Shown one piece after another: positions 25,986-36,624 of a stretch of 64,000 nt of DNA. Positions within the stretch are counted from its first letter, which is position 1. Each line of letters begins with the position of its first letter. The notes under the pieces were generated by a model. It was not told the DNA's origin. It saw nothing but the letters and a program-made list of their open reading frames with translations, and made no database searches. The translations under genes were made by a program, and so were the position numbers. The stretch is from Bacillus thuringiensis (lineage in GTDB: Bacteria > Bacillota > Bacilli > Bacillales > Bacillaceae_G): contig NZ_JACYOF010000001.1 in the NCBI RefSeq assembly GCF_014932895.1, forward strand, positions 186,001 through 250,000, in the 5' to 3' direction.

Positions 25986-26377
25986 TCTTTGGCACCTCCT
26001 TCTTTATTTATACCATACAACTCAATATATGGAACAACAATCGCAACTTTACTATTTATAAGAAAAATATTCAACGTCTTTATACGTTTCCCTTTTTTAA
26101 CCCTATATTTTTCTTATTTTATTTAACATTCACTTAAGAATATCGCAGTAAACTGTGAATAACTGCTTATCTTGAAATAATTCTATTTCAAGTGTAAAGA
26201 TTACCGCCAAGTATAAGTCTACACTAAGATGTACTCATAGAAAAGTGAAACTTGTACCAATCCTAGTATGAATCTAAGAATTTTTACATATTTTTCATCA
26301 AATAAACCATTCTTGTAAATTCGCAAGTAAATAACAGAACGTTTGTTTCGTTTTTTAAAAATAACGTAGTGAAACTA
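25986..26377. other. Non-coding gap between divIB and ftsA
   Basis: About 390 AT-rich bases with no credible reading frame. In B. subtilis ylxW, ylxX and sbp lie here; none is present. The stretch probably carries the ftsA-ftsZ promoters. The only clear element is a perfect inverted repeat CTTGAAATA / TATTTCAAG (26171-26179 with 26184-26192). I could not identify a convincing SigA or SigH box pair. Confidence 0.6.
26171..26192. repeat. Perfect 9-bp inverted repeat upstream of ftsA
   Basis: CTTGAAATA, four-base spacer ATTC, TATTTCAAG; about 180 bases upstream of ftsA. It resembles an operator rather than a terminator, having no T tract on either side. Confidence 0.55.
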
Positions 26378-27148
26378 CTATTCTTTTTTTTCTTCCGCTC
26401 CTAACTCTTTCGTATATGCACCTACTTCTAAGTCAATTAATACCTTCTTACCTGGATCAATTGTTTTTAATATAAGTGGATAAGCTTCCATACGCTTTGC
26501 AAAGTTTTGAATCGTAGTACTCACTTCATATCCTTCATTCATATATAAAGTAAGATGGTCTTCATTCGCACTCGTCGGTGAATAATGAATCTCAGAAATA
26601 GACCTTAAAATAGTCGGTGGTACTTTTTCTAGTTCAGCAATTAACTCCTTCATTTTCTCCTCTTTAAAAGGCTCAAAAATCGGTGCTGCAACAGGAAGTT
26701 TTCCATTCGGTAGTACATCAAGTGTTTTCCCATTTTCTAATAATGGTTGTAATTTTCCATCTTTATTTATATAACCAATTGTTAAATACTCTTCAATATG
26801 AACATCAATTTTGTTTGGAAAACGTTTTTTTACATTTACTGCTTTAATTTCTTTTCTTTTCGTTAAGTTTTCCTCTGCTTTATGTGCTGTCACTCGGAAA
26901 TAACTTGTATCATATGTAACACCAGATTCCTTCATTACTTGTTCATCTGTCATATAATGATTTCCATACACACTTATCTTTTTTATATTACTAAGCGGCG
27001 ACCGAAAATAAATTAAAAAGAGTACTAATAGAAATAAAATTGATATGTATAAAATCAACCGATGATTAACATTTTTTTTGTTTTTTTTCTTTTGATTTTT
27101 TAATTTTGGTACACGATCTTGTAGTTTAATCACTTTACTATTTTTCAT
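26378..27148 (-). CDS. divIB: Divisome protein DivIB (FtsQ family)
   Basis: Bitopic divisome protein that works with FtsL and DivIC. The 256 residues comprise a very basic cytoplasmic tail (1-28, many Lys), one membrane segment (about 29-48), and an extracellular POTRA domain that begins SNIKKISVYGNHYMTDEQV, followed by the beta and gamma domains. Position after murB matches B. subtilis. Confidence 0.95.
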   Translation of the reverse strand: MKNSKVIKLQDRVPKLKNQKKKNKKNVNHRLILYISILFLLVLFLIYFRSPLSNIKKISVYGNHYMTDEQVMKESGVTYDTSYFRVTAHKAEENLTKRKEIKAVNVKKRFPNKIDVHIEEYLTIGYINKDGKLQPLLENGKTLDVLPNGKLPVAAPIFEPFKEEKMKELIAELEKVPPTILRSISEIHYSPTSANEDHLTLYMNEGYEVSTTIQNFAKRMEAYPLILKTIDPGKKVLIDLEVGAYTKELGAEEKKE

Positions 27149-27171
27149 GTACGATCCCCCTATGTAACATA

Positions 27172-27200
27172 AAGAACGGCATGTTCCTCATGCCGTTCTT
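27172..27200 (-). terminator. Hairpin between murB and divIB
   Basis: A 12-bp perfect stem AAGAACGGCATG / CATGCCGTTCTT with five-base loop. The T tract after it on the minus strand is poor (TTTATGTT), so it may only partly terminate. Confidence 0.6.
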
Positions 27201-27246
27201 ATCTTCTTATTATAACATAAATGATAATGAGCGGAACGAATAACCG

Positions 27247-28152
27247 TTACCTTCCAATGATTTCTATTTCGGTGTGCATATCTACACCAAATTTATCCTT
27301 AATTGTATGTTTTATTAATTCAATTAAGGACAATACATCTTGCGCTGAGGCTCCCCCAGTATTAATGATAAAATTGCCATGCATTTCAGAAATTTGAGCT
27401 CCACCTATTTTATAACCACGAAGCCCTGCTTTTTCTACTAAATCTCCTGCAAAATATGGGATTGGATTCCGAAAAACACTTCCTGCACAAGGGTGATTCC
27501 ATGGTTGTGTTTCACGGCGGTAATTTTTATTGTTTTGCATGCTACGTACAATTCCCTCACGTTCTCCTACCCGTAATTGAAATTCGGCTTCCAAAACAAT
27601 ACCAGGACGTTTCGTTTGCAATACAGATGTACGATAAGAAAACTTCATTTCTTGATTCGTTAACCAATCAATTGTTCCATCTTCAAACAGAATAAGGGCC
27701 TTTAATAATATATTTGATATATCTGATTTGTGCGCACCTGCATTCATATATACTGCACCACCGACACTCCCTGGAATACCACTTGCAAATTCCAGTCCAG
27801 CTAACCCTTGGCGACTAAGTAAAGTTGACAATTTAATAAGGGGATAGCCACCACCAACTCTTACCCTATGTTTTTCGACCTCTAAGTGGTCTAATCCTTC
27901 TCCTAAACGAATAACAACACCTTCTATACCTTGATCAGATACAAGAAGGTTTGAACCACGACCAATTACAGTCCACTTTGCTTTGTATTTCTTTACTAAC
28001 TGTAGTGTTTTCTCAATACCGGCAACATGCTTTGGCACAATTAAAATATCAGCTGGTCCACCTATTTTCATAGTTGTATAACGTGCTAACGGCTCGTTAA
28101 CTAACACGTGACCAACATTTGCTTCTATAAGCTCATTTACTAATTGTTCCAT
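27247..28152 (-). CDS. murB: UDP-N-acetylenolpyruvoylglucosamine reductase
   Basis: Reduces UDP-GlcNAc-enolpyruvate to UDP-MurNAc with NADPH and FAD. The 301-residue type II (short) enzyme shows FAD-binding [12 protein letters not shown], the [17 protein letters not shown] segment and CAGSVFRNP, whose Ser is the proton donor, and a C-terminal EIEIIG with the catalytic Glu. Located in the dcw cluster between murG and divIB, as in B. subtilis. Confidence 0.96.
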   Translation of the reverse strand: MEQLVNELIEANVGHVLVNEPLARYTTMKIGGPADILIVPKHVAGIEKTLQLVKKYKAKWTVIGRGSNLLVSDQGIEGVVIRLGEGLDHLEVEKHRVRVGGGYPLIKLSTLLSRQGLAGLEFASGIPGSVGGAVYMNAGAHKSDISNILLKALILFEDGTIDWLTNQEMKFSYRTSVLQTKRPGIVLEAEFQLRVGEREGIVRSMQNNKNYRRETQPWNHPCAGSVFRNPIPYFAGDLVEKAGLRGYKIGGAQISEMHGNFIINTGGASAQDVLSLIELIKHTIKDKFGVDMHTEIEIIGR

Positions 28153-28213
28153 AGACGCTCTCCCCCATATTAAGTCTCCTTATTACAGTAATATGCAGGG
28201 CGTTCACCTAACG

Positions 28214-29308
28214 TTATTTTTTCACAAGCTTATTCATTACTTCATACAGCTTATTTGCTGCATCTGGAATACCTAGTTGTTTAGCAGCTAGCTTCATATT
28301 TTGTAATGTTTGTGCATCTAATAAAATCTCATCAATATCACGAAGAAGCGTTTCAGCTGTTAAATCTTTTTCAAGTAACATTTTTGCCGCTCCTTTATCA
28401 ACAACTGAACGTGCATTCTTTTCCTGATGATTATTTGTTACGTACGGACTCGGGATTAGCACACTTGGCTTACCTAACGCCGTTAATTCTGCAAGTGTTG
28501 TTGCCCCCGCTCTTGACACAACAAGGTCTACACCAGTTAGTACCTCTGGCATATTATGAATGAACGGCTTAATAATAACATTATTCGGATTCCCTTTTTG
28601 CTTTACGGCTTCCATCACTTTGTCATAATGTACTTCACCTGTTACATACAATATTTCATAACTTTTGTTCCCAAACTGTTCAATCGCTTCTACGAAAGCA
28701 TCGTTTATCGGCCTAGCTCCACGGCTCCCACCAAAAATAAGTACTGACTTTTTAGGAAGAGCTAGCCCAACTGAGCGTTTCCCTTTCATTCCATTTTGAT
28801 CCATTACCTCTGATGCTCGTGGATTACCTGTCATTACCACTTTTGACTGTGGAAAATGTTCTGTAGCTGCTTCAAAACAAACAGCAACTTTATCCACGTA
28901 ACGACTTAAAAATTTATTCGTTACACCTGGTACACTATTTTGTTCATGTACAATAGTTGGAATACCTAATTTTGCTGCAGCATATACAACCGGCCCACAT
29001 ACATATCCACCCGTCCCAATCACAATATCCGGATTAAAACGACGAATATATCGTTTACTATCTTGTACACCCTTTAGAAAACGCATCACCGTTTTCACAT
29101 TGTCTAAAGATATTTTACGTTTAAATCCACTTATAACAATAGATTGAAACGGTATACCTGCTTTTGGAACGATTGTACTCTCTAGTCCATTTTCCGTACC
29201 AATATATAAAAATCTTGCTTCCGGATTTAACTTTTTTATTTCTCTAATTAAAGCAAGGGCCGGATAAATATGACCTCCAGTGCCCCCACCACTTACTAAT
29301 ACACGCAC
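28214..29308 (-). CDS. murG: MurG, lipid II synthase (GlcNAc transferase)
   Basis: Transfers GlcNAc to lipid I to make lipid II on the inner face of the membrane. The 364-residue GT-B enzyme has the glycine loops [13 protein letters not shown] (7-19) and [11 protein letters not shown], and the donor-site GATTLAEL motif. The start is GTG at 29308, six bases after GGAGGAG. A terminator hairpin separates it from spoVE. Confidence 0.96.
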   Translation of the reverse strand: MRVLVSGGGTGGHIYPALALIREIKKLNPEARFLYIGTENGLESTIVPKAGIPFQSIVISGFKRKISLDNVKTVMRFLKGVQDSKRYIRRFNPDIVIGTGGYVCGPVVYAAAKLGIPTIVHEQNSVPGVTNKFLSRYVDKVAVCFEAATEHFPQSKVVMTGNPRASEVMDQNGMKGKRSVGLALPKKSVLIFGGSRGARPINDAFVEAIEQFGNKSYEILYVTGEVHYDKVMEAVKQKGNPNNVIIKPFIHNMPEVLTGVDLVVSRAGATTLAELTALGKPSVLIPSPYVTNNHQEKNARSVVDKGAAKMLLEKDLTAETLLRDIDEILLDAQTLQNMKLAAKQLGIPDAANKLYEVMNKLVKK

Positions 29309-29386
29309 TACTAACTCCTCCGCTTCTCTTTTCTTATTTCAATTGCATTTATTTCTATATACACATTGTATATTCACACACATACG

Positions 29387-29413
29387 AAAAACCCTGTCTT
29401 AAAAACAGGGTTT
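29387..29413 (-). terminator. Terminator between spoVE and murG
   Basis: A 9-bp stem AAACCCTGT / ACAGGGTTT with seven-base loop at the spoVE stop, followed by TTTCG on the minus strand; may uncouple sporulation-time spoVE from murG expression. Confidence 0.75.
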
Positions 29414-30503
29414 AGTAGCGAGAATGGCGACTTATATTTAATAATACACCTACTGCCATTAACATTAATGTCAAACTTGATCCACCATAACTTAAAAACG
29501 GCAAAGTAATACCAGTAACAGGCATCAGCCCTGTTACAACACCAACATTAATCATTACTTGAATCGCAATCATCGCCACAATACCTACTGCTAAAAACGT
29601 ACCATATAAATCTGGCGCTCCTAATGCGATACGAACTCCGCGCCATAATAATAGACTAAATAATAATAACACAAATGAACCACCAATAAAACCTAATTCC
29701 TCGGATAAGATTGCAAATATAAAGTCTGTTTGTGGTTCAGGTAAATAAAAAAATTTTTGTCTACTTTGTCCAAGTCCAAGCCCGAATAATCCACCAGGTC
29801 CAATTGCGAGTAACGATTGAATAATTTGAAATCCACTTCCAAGCGGATCTGACCACGGGTCTAAATATGATGTTATGCGTTTCATTCGATACGGCGCTGA
29901 TGCAATTAACCCTACAAATCCTGCTACACCAAGCAAACCAAACATTGCAAAGTGAAAAACCCTTGCTCCCGAGATAAATATCATAATGATACATGTCCCA
30001 ACCATTACCGTTCCTGTACCAAGGTCTGGCTGTAACATAATCATCGCAAATGCAAGAAACACAAAACTAAGAGCTGGTAGTAAACCACGTTTAAAAGATG
30101 TAATTAATTTTTGTCGTTCCGCTAAAAATTTTGCTAAGAAAATAATCATCGCAAACTTCATAAATTCTGACGGTTGAATGGAAAATGCTCCAATTCCAAT
30201 CCAACTTCGCGCCCCACCACGAACAAGACCTACTCCCGGGATAAGAACGAGAATAAGAAGAATGAAGCAAACTAGCAAAATTACTTTTGAATATGTGCGC
30301 CACACCCAATAATCAATTTTCATGATAAAAAACATAGCCACTACACCAAGACTTGCAAACAGCAATTGTCTTTTTGCAAAAAAGAATGAGTCCCCCATTT
30401 TATAAGAGGCCCAAACTGCACTCGCACTATAAACCATAATCATTCCGATTGTCAACAACGCAAGTGTAACGATGATGAGAATAAAATCAGGCGTTTTCTT
30501 CAT
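29412..30503 (-). CDS. spoVE: SEDS-family peptidoglycan glycosyltransferase SpoVE
   Basis: A 363-residue polytopic membrane protein with about ten hydrophobic segments and SEDS signatures GLGLGQSRQKFFYLPEPQTD and TLPFLSYGGSS near the C-terminus. In B. subtilis SpoVE pairs with SpoVD to polymerise cortex peptidoglycan; the location between murD and murG is the same. An FtsW role cannot be ruled out by sequence alone, but gene order supports SpoVE. Confidence 0.92.
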   Translation of the reverse strand: MKKTPDFILIIVTLALLTIGMIMVYSASAVWASYKMGDSFFFAKRQLLFASLGVVAMFFIMKIDYWVWRTYSKVILLVCFILLILVLIPGVGLVRGGARSWIGIGAFSIQPSEFMKFAMIIFLAKFLAERQKLITSFKRGLLPALSFVFLAFAMIMLQPDLGTGTVMVGTCIIMIFISGARVFHFAMFGLLGVAGFVGLIASAPYRMKRITSYLDPWSDPLGSGFQIIQSLLAIGPGGLFGLGLGQSRQKFFYLPEPQTDFIFAILSEELGFIGGSFVLLLFSLLLWRGVRIALGAPDLYGTFLAVGIVAMIAIQVMINVGVVTGLMPVTGITLPFLSYGGSSLTLMLMAVGVLLNISRHSRY

Positions 30504-30548
30504 TACCCATAAACACCACCTCTTTGGACAGAAACATTTGCCCTATGT

Positions 30549-30586
30549 AACAAAACATCAGTAGGTGTTAGCCTACTGATGTTTTG
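30549..30586 (-). terminator. Intrinsic terminator after murD
   Basis: A 15-bp perfect stem CAAAACATCAGTAGG / CCTACTGATGTTTTG with six-base loop, seven bases after the murD stop; both arms end in T-rich sequence. Confidence 0.82.
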
Positions 30587-30593
30587 TTTTACT

Positions 30594-31946
30594 TTATATA
30601 AGTTTATGCACAGCTTGTATAAAAATGTCTCCTCTTTCTTCAAATGTTTTAAATTGATCCCAGCTTGCACATGCTGGAGAAAGAAGAATTACATCGCCAT
30701 CTGTAGAATGAGCATAAGCTTTCACTACTGCTTCACCTAAAGTATCGACACTTTCAATTATATCTAATCCTGCTTTTTCTGCCGCTCTTACTAACTTTGG
30801 CGCTGTTTGTCCAAATGTTACAATCGCCTTTACATTTTTGAAATATGGAATTAAATCATCGAATTCATTTCCACGATCAAGCCCGCCTGCTAATAACACA
30901 ATCGGTTGTGTAAACGCAGATAAAGCTTTCTCAGTTGCTAGCATATTCGTTGCTTTTGAGTCATTATAAACCTTACGGTTGTTAATAGTTGTTACATATT
31001 CTAAACGATGTTTTACACCTGTAAAACGTTTTAACACAACCGTAATAGCTTCATTAGAAACACCTAATAGTTTCGCGATACTCATCGCAGCTAAAATATT
31101 TTCTAAATTATGCTGACCAGGTAAAACAATATCGCTTACTTCAACAACTTTTTCACCTTTGAAATAAAGAGCGTTATCTTTTATACACGCACCATCTTCA
31201 ATTTCTTTCGTTGTCGAGAATAGTATTTTTTGGCCTTTACTATAAGCAGCTAAAGCCATCACGTCTGCATCATCTGCATTTATTACACTATAATCGTTTT
31301 CTGTTTGGTTTTTAAAAACATTTGCTTTTGCTAAACCATATTCCTTCTTCGTCCCATGATAATCTAAGTGGGCTTCAAATAAATTTAAAAACGCAGCAAT
31401 TTTAGGCTGGAACAATTCTACTCCCATCAATTGGAACGATGAAAGCTCTGTAACTACAACTTCATTTTCTTTTGCATCCTGCGCTACTTCACAAGCGACA
31501 GTTCCTATGTTCCCTGCAATAACAGGATGCTTTTGTCCTTCTTTTAACATTTCAAATGTAAGCATTGTCGTCGTCGTTTTACCGTTAGACCCCGTAATCC
31601 CAACAAATGGCGCTTCTGAAATACGGTATGCTAATTCTACTTCCGTAACAATTGGAATTTGCTTTTCTTTCGCAGCAACTAATATGGGATTAGAATACGG
31701 AATACCCGGATTTTTTACAACAAGAGAAATATTTCTCTCTAATAATTCCAAGGGATGACCACCGCATACAACGTCCACCCCTTTTGCTTGCAATTCTGCA
31801 GCAAGTACATTTTCTGCTAATGGCTTTCCGTCATTTACAATGACATTTGCCCCTAATTTTTGTAACAAAGTAGCTGCTGCATAACCACTTTTCGCAATGC
31901 CTAATACAAGAATATTTTTATTTTGAAATTCAGTTACAGTTTTCAA
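30594..31946 (-). CDS. murD: UDP-N-acetylmuramoyl-L-alanine:D-glutamate ligase
   Basis: Adds D-glutamate to UDP-MurNAc-L-Ala. The 450-residue Mur ligase has the ATP loop [12 protein letters not shown] near residue 113, the carbamylated-Lys/HxxNY-type central segment ([10 protein letters not shown]) and the C-terminal domain with DSKATN. It starts at TTG (31946), directly after the mraY stop codon TAA, so it is probably translated by coupling to mraY. Confidence 0.96.
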   Translation of the reverse strand: MKTVTEFQNKNILVLGIAKSGYAAATLLQKLGANVIVNDGKPLAENVLAAELQAKGVDVVCGGHPLELLERNISLVVKNPGIPYSNPILVAAKEKQIPIVTEVELAYRISEAPFVGITGSNGKTTTTMLTFEMLKEGQKHPVIAGNIGTVACEVAQDAKENEVVVTELSSFQLMGVELFQPKIAAFLNLFEAHLDYHGTKKEYGLAKANVFKNQTENDYSVINADDADVMALAAYSKGQKILFSTTKEIEDGACIKDNALYFKGEKVVEVSDIVLPGQHNLENILAAMSIAKLLGVSNEAITVVLKRFTGVKHRLEYVTTINNRKVYNDSKATNMLATEKALSAFTQPIVLLAGGLDRGNEFDDLIPYFKNVKAIVTFGQTAPKLVRAAEKAGLDIIESVDTLGEAVVKAYAHSTDGDVILLSPACASWDQFKTFEERGDIFIQAVHKLI

Positions 31947-32921
31947 TTACATCCACACCCCGATATAAATTCCTAACACAGCTAATAAAAATCCTACAGA
32001 CCAAAACGTGACAACGACGCGCCACTCTGACCAACCACATAATTCATAGTGATGATGTAACGGACTCATTTTAAAGACACGCTTTCCTGTTGTTTTAAAC
32101 GAAATAACTTGAATAATAACAGATAAAGTTTCCGCTACGAATACGCCTCCAATAACAACAAGTAACAATTCTTGTTTTAACAAAATCGCTACAGCTGCGA
32201 TAGCACCACCTAAAGCGAGAGAACCTGTATCCCCCATAAATACTTTCGCTGGATTCGCATTGAATACTAAAAAGCCAAGTACAGCTCCTACAACTGCCAT
32301 ACAGAAAATCGCTACAGCAAATTGTTCTTGAGCTACGGCAATAATACTAAATGCTCCGAATGCAATAGCAGCCGTTCCTGATAATAAACCATCTAAACCG
32401 TCAGTTAAGTTAACCGCATTCGATCCACCGATAAGCATAAATAATACAAGAACAAAATACGCCCAACTTAGTTCAAACTTAACATCCGTTCCCGGGATCA
32501 TAATGTATGTGTCAAGCGCTTGCCCTTTTCCAATTAAAAAGAACGCAATTGCAATAATAAGTTGCCCTAATAATTTTTGTTTTGATGTTAAACCAAGATT
32601 TCTTTTCTTAACTACCTTTATGTAGTCATCTAAAAACCCAATTAATCCATAACCAAATGTCACCAATAATAATAGCGAAACTTCTGCACCTAAATGATTA
32701 AACTTAATCGCCATAATAAGGGTAGTCACCATCATTGATACATATATGACAATACCACCCATCGTTGGTGTCCCTGATTTTTTTTGATGTGACTTCGGAC
32801 CCTCATCACGAATACTCTGTCCGAACTTTAATTTTCTTAAAAATGGAATAAACAGTGGCGAAAGGGCAACAGAAATTAAGAATGCTACCCCAGCCGTTAC
32901 TAATAAACCTTGCTCAAGCAC
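31947..32921 (-). CDS. mraY: Phospho-MurNAc-pentapeptide transferase MraY (lipid I synthase)
   Basis: Transfers phospho-MurNAc-pentapeptide to undecaprenyl phosphate. The 324-residue membrane protein has ten hydrophobic segments and the catalytic motifs [36 protein letters not shown] and HHHYEL. I start at GTG 32921, seven bases after AGGAGG; the longer form starting at 32939 would have its start codon upstream of that site. Confidence 0.96.
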   Translation of the reverse strand: MLEQGLLVTAGVAFLISVALSPLFIPFLRKLKFGQSIRDEGPKSHQKKSGTPTMGGIVIYVSMMVTTLIMAIKFNHLGAEVSLLLLVTFGYGLIGFLDDYIKVVKKRNLGLTSKQKLLGQLIIAIAFFLIGKGQALDTYIMIPGTDVKFELSWAYFVLVLFMLIGGSNAVNLTDGLDGLLSGTAAIAFGAFSIIAVAQEQFAVAIFCMAVVGAVLGFLVFNANPAKVFMGDTGSLALGGAIAAVAILLKQELLLVVIGGVFVAETLSVIIQVISFKTTGKRVFKMSPLHHHYELCGWSEWRVVVTFWSVGFLLAVLGIYIGVWM

Positions 32922-32943
32922 ATGTAGTCCTCCTCTCACGTTG

Positions 32944-34419
32944 TTACTCTTCGTTGTTTAAACGCCCCGTAATTGCTTCTTTAGCAACTTCACGATCGTC
33001 AAAATGATGAACTTCTTTACCGATAATTTGATACGTTTCATGACCCTTACCTGCAATAATAATGATATCTTCAGCTTTTGCTTTCGCAATTGCACGGTGT
33101 ATCGCTTCGTTTCTATCAATAATTACTTCATAATTATCCCCATTTGCACCAGGTACCATATCATCTAAAATAGCCGCTGGATCTTCACTTCTTGGATTAT
33201 CTGATGTATAAATTGCATGGGTTGCATATTTTGTTGCAACACTTGCCATTATTGGTCTCTTCGTTCGATCCCTATCACCACCGCAACCAACGATACAATA
33301 TACATTTCCTTTTGCGAACTGTTGCGCTGTTTTCAATACATTTTCTAAGCTATCTGGTGTATGTGCATAATCAACAATAACTGTATAATTTTGTCCACCA
33401 TCAACAACTTCAAAACGTCCAGGAACCCCAGCTAGTTTCTTTATAACATTAATGATGGTTTCTAAACTTACGCCAGAAACAAGTCCTGCAGCTGTTGCCG
33501 CCAGTACATTATATACATTAAATTTGCCAATCAGTTTCATCGTAACATTTACATTTTCATAAGGTGTTACAAGCGTAAATGTAGTCCCCCCACTTGTCAT
33601 AACGATATCTTTCGCCATAATGTCACTCGTTGTATCAATACCATACGTTACAACTGTTGCCGCAGTACTTCTCATATACTCTTCTGCTACAGCATCATCA
33701 TTATTCAATACAGCGTACTTCTCACGATTATGATTATAACTATTGCCAAGCTGTGCAAATAGCAGTCCTTTTGCATGTTTATATTCTTCCATCGTTTTAT
33801 GATAGTCTAAATGATCTTGTGTTAAATTCGTAAACACCGCTACATCGTAATCACATCCGTGTACACGACCAAGATCTAATGCATGCGACGAAACTTCCAT
33901 TACCGTGCTATCCACACCTTGTTCAACCATTTTTGAAAACGTTTGTTGTAGTGTTAGTGCATCTGGTGTTGTATTTTTCACCTCAAATGTTTCATCACCG
34001 ATTTTCATATTAATCGTTCCAATTAGCCCTGTTTTATGACCATGTGCTCGCATAATCTCATCCATTATATGCGATGTTGTTGTCTTTCCATTTGTACCTG
34101 TAATTCCAATTAAATGTAACTTGTGTGTTGGTTGACCATAAAAATAATCAGCTAAAACCGCTAACGAACGAAAAGTGTTTTTCACAAGTACAACTGGAAC
34201 GTCAACATCAATTGGTCTTTCCGCAACAATAGCAGCCGCTCCTTGTGCCGCTGCTTGCTTAGCAAAATCATGGCTATCAACCGTATATCCTTTCATACAT
34301 ACAAATAAGCTTCCCTCTTTCACTTTACGTGAATCAGCTTCAATAGATGTGATTTCTGGATTTTCTTTTGGAACAACTGGAAAATCATGCAAACATGATA
34401 CAAGTGTATGCAACTTCAT
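32944..34419 (-). CDS. murE: UDP-MurNAc-tripeptide synthetase, meso-DAP adding
   Basis: Adds meso-diaminopimelate to UDP-MurNAc-dipeptide. The 491-residue ligase has the ATP loop [13 protein letters not shown] near 110, and the substrate-specifying DNPRSEDP motif, which marks a meso-DAP enzyme and not a lysine enzyme. This fits the DAP-type wall of Bacillus. It starts a run of murE-mraY-murD behind a structured leader. Confidence 0.97.
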   Translation of the reverse strand: MKLHTLVSCLHDFPVVPKENPEITSIEADSRKVKEGSLFVCMKGYTVDSHDFAKQAAAQGAAAIVAERPIDVDVPVVLVKNTFRSLAVLADYFYGQPTHKLHLIGITGTNGKTTTSHIMDEIMRAHGHKTGLIGTINMKIGDETFEVKNTTPDALTLQQTFSKMVEQGVDSTVMEVSSHALDLGRVHGCDYDVAVFTNLTQDHLDYHKTMEEYKHAKGLLFAQLGNSYNHNREKYAVLNNDDAVAEEYMRSTAATVVTYGIDTTSDIMAKDIVMTSGGTTFTLVTPYENVNVTMKLIGKFNVYNVLAATAAGLVSGVSLETIINVIKKLAGVPGRFEVVDGGQNYTVIVDYAHTPDSLENVLKTAQQFAKGNVYCIVGCGGDRDRTKRPIMASVATKYATHAIYTSDNPRSEDPAAILDDMVPGANGDNYEVIIDRNEAIHRAIAKAKAEDIIIIAGKGHETYQIIGKEVHHFDDREVAKEAITGRLNNEE

Positions 34420-34447
34420 TTCACTAAACCCTCTCTACATTGTTTAT

Positions 34448-34606
34448 TTATCTCTTTTTAGTAAGCAACACGTTACCTCCTAGTTATTTAAAATAGGAGG
34501 TACGTGCTACTATCGTCTAATAAATAGACCTATTTATAAATGAGACACTTACCGTCTCAAATTAAGTAACTGTTCTATAAAGAACTCACTTCCACCAATT
34601 GTACCA
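34448..34606 (-). promoter_or_regulatory. Putative murE promoter and multi-hairpin leader
   Basis: The 207-base gap between spoVD and murE has an extended -10 box TGGTACAAT (34598-34606; no good -35), then four stems in a row on the minus strand: GTTCT/AGAAC (34572-34585), TGAGAC/GTCTCA (34541-34559), GTCTA/TAGAC (34515-34529) and a long stem of about 13 bp with a bulge (34464-34510). The 3' arm of the last contains a perfect AGGAGG followed by a six-codon reading frame (TTG start, 34468-34448). Function unknown; control of murE expression is an inference. Confidence 0.5.
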
Positions 34607-34626
34607 TAAAACGCACTATGTTACCT

Positions 34627-36543
34627 TTAATTCCCGAAGTAAATTCTAATTTTCGAACCTTCTTTTACTTTCGCTCCAGCTTCTGGTGATTGTTTAATTA
34701 CTTTCTCTCCGTCTCCGCTTATATCAAGCTTCAAATCAACAAGTTGCGTTTGTAAGTCTTTCTTTTTCATTCCAATTAAATTCGGAACTTCCACGGTTGG
34801 TGTATCGCCCCATTTATATTCTTTCTCAACTTGTTCTTTTCTCGGTTTCACTCCCATAACAGGAAGTGCATCCCGAAGAATGTTCCCAACAATTGGAGCT
34901 GCTACTACTCCACCAAATTGTGTGACTCCTTTTGGATTATCAACAGCTACATACACAACAATTTCCGGATCATCCGCTGGAGCAAAGCCAATAAAAGATA
35001 CTATATAATTATTCTCTAAATATTTACCATCTTTCACCTTTTGAGCAGTACCTGTTTTTCCACCTACACGATATCCATCAATGTAAGCTCCTTTACCAGA
35101 TCCCTTTGCTACAACATTCTCTAATGCATAACGAACTTTTTCTGAAGTTTCCTTGGAAATAACTTTTCTTTTCTCAACAGGTGCCTTTTTGCTAACAACC
35201 TGATTATTTTTCGGATCTATAAATTCCTTAGCTATATAAGGTTGATATAATGTTCCACCATTCACAGCCGCTGCTACAGCTGCTACTTGTTGAATCGGTG
35301 TAACAGAAACCCCTTGACCAAATGAAGTTGTTGCTTGCTCGACTGGGCCAACTTTATCTAAATTAAATAAAATCCCACTACCTTCACCTTGCAAGTCGAT
35401 TCCAGTCTTCTGTCCAAAGCCAAAATTACGAATGTATTTAAACAATCGGTCTTTACCAAGACGATCACCAAGTTCAATAAACCCTGGGTTACATGAGTTT
35501 TGAACGACTTCTAAAAACGTTTGGCTACCATGACCTCCTGCTTTCCAACATTTCAATCTAGCTCCACCGACTTCAGCTGCTCCATCATCATAAAACGTAT
35601 CTTTCTCTAAGTCTACTAAATTTTCATTCAATGCTGCAGCTAACGTAATAATCTTAAATGTTGAACCAGGCTCATACGTACTCCATACAGGTAAATTTCT
35701 GTTATACACTTCCGGAGAAACACTTTGAAAATCTGCTGGATCAAAACTCGGGCGACTCGACATGCCTAAAATTTCACCGTTTTTTGGATTCATTGCAATT
35801 GCAATCATACCGTCTGGATTATACGTTGACTCTGCGATATTCATTTCTCTTTCCATAATCCTTGTAATACGCGCATCGATTGTTAATCCTAAATTCAAAC
35901 CCGCTTCTGGTTTTTTGAAATCATCACCAACATTTGGCATCCTTTGGCCTTTCGCATCCGCAAAAAAACGCACATGACCTTTATCCCCATTTAACTCTTT
36001 ATCATAATATTTTTCTAGTCCCATAAGACCTTGGTTATCGCTACCTGCAAAACCTAATACGTGTGATAAAAAGTTTCCAAATGGATAGTACCGGATAGAA
36101 TCCTCTGCGATATACACACCCTTCAAACTTAATCCTCGTACCTCTTTTGCTTTGTCATGTGATATTTTCCTTCCGCCCTTATCTAACCTTACAATCGATT
36201 CTTTTTTTGTAATCCTCTTATAAATCTCGTCTTTTTCCACACCTAATACTGCAGCTAACTTCTCTGCAGTCTCTGCTGGTTTTTCAATTTGCCTCGGTAC
36301 AACAAATACCGTCGGGGCACTTTTATTTGTGGCAAGTTCCACACCATTTCGGTCTAAAATTTTCCCTCTTTCAGGCTCAAAAGTAATATTACGACTCCAC
36401 GAATCCTTTGCACGATCCGTTAACATATTCCCAAGAAAAAACTGCACATATCCAAGACGAATATCGATGATAGTGAAAATAAGTATACCTGATATGAGTA
36501 TAAAAATAAGTCGTTTTCTAACCGTTACATTTGATACACGCAT
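34627..36543 (-). CDS. spoVD: Sporulation-specific penicillin-binding protein SpoVD
   Basis: Class B transpeptidase needed for spore cortex synthesis with SpoVE. The 638 residues include an N-terminal membrane anchor (about 10-30), a dimerisation domain, and a transpeptidase domain with STFK (in YEPGSTFKIITLAAA), SCN and KTG (GGKTGTAQKV), followed by one PASTA domain (about 580-638) that is diagnostic of SpoVD. The ATG lies at the base of a perfect 12-bp stem with the SD in the loop (36542-36583), which should hamper translation of long transcripts. Confidence 0.95.
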   Translation of the reverse strand: MRVSNVTVRKRLIFILISGILIFTIIDIRLGYVQFFLGNMLTDRAKDSWSRNITFEPERGKILDRNGVELATNKSAPTVFVVPRQIEKPAETAEKLAAVLGVEKDEIYKRITKKESIVRLDKGGRKISHDKAKEVRGLSLKGVYIAEDSIRYYPFGNFLSHVLGFAGSDNQGLMGLEKYYDKELNGDKGHVRFFADAKGQRMPNVGDDFKKPEAGLNLGLTIDARITRIMEREMNIAESTYNPDGMIAIAMNPKNGEILGMSSRPSFDPADFQSVSPEVYNRNLPVWSTYEPGSTFKIITLAAALNENLVDLEKDTFYDDGAAEVGGARLKCWKAGGHGSQTFLEVVQNSCNPGFIELGDRLGKDRLFKYIRNFGFGQKTGIDLQGEGSGILFNLDKVGPVEQATTSFGQGVSVTPIQQVAAVAAAVNGGTLYQPYIAKEFIDPKNNQVVSKKAPVEKRKVISKETSEKVRYALENVVAKGSGKGAYIDGYRVGGKTGTAQKVKDGKYLENNYIVSFIGFAPADDPEIVVYVAVDNPKGVTQFGGVVAAPIVGNILRDALPVMGVKPRKEQVEKEYKWGDTPTVEVPNLIGMKKKDLQTQLVDLKLDISGDGEKVIKQSPEAGAKVKEGSKIRIYFGN

Positions 36544-36583
36544 ATTGGAACAAACCTCCCTTACGCCTAGCTTGTTCCAATAT
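36542..36583 (-). promoter_or_regulatory. RBS-sequestering hairpin at the spoVD start
   Basis: Perfect 12-bp inverted repeat ATATTGGAACAA / TTGTTCCAATAT (36572-36583 paired with 36542-36553 on the minus strand) with an 18-base loop that contains the SD GGGAGG; the 3' arm ends in the first two bases of the ATG. The hairpin would form in transcripts coming from pbpB. Confidence 0.72.
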
Positions 36584-36606
36584 ATGCTTGTACTTATTTA
36601 ATTAGA
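36579..36606 (-). promoter_or_regulatory. Possible SigE promoter of spoVD
   Basis: -10-like CATATATT (36579-36586; seven of eight to CATACANT) and -35-like TCTAATT (36600-36606), 13 bases apart. Expected start about 36571, after the 5' arm of the hairpin, so its transcripts would lack the sequestering stem. SigE use is inferred from the B. subtilis gene. Confidence 0.5.
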
Positions 36607-36624
36607 ACTTCTTGCTTATTTCCA

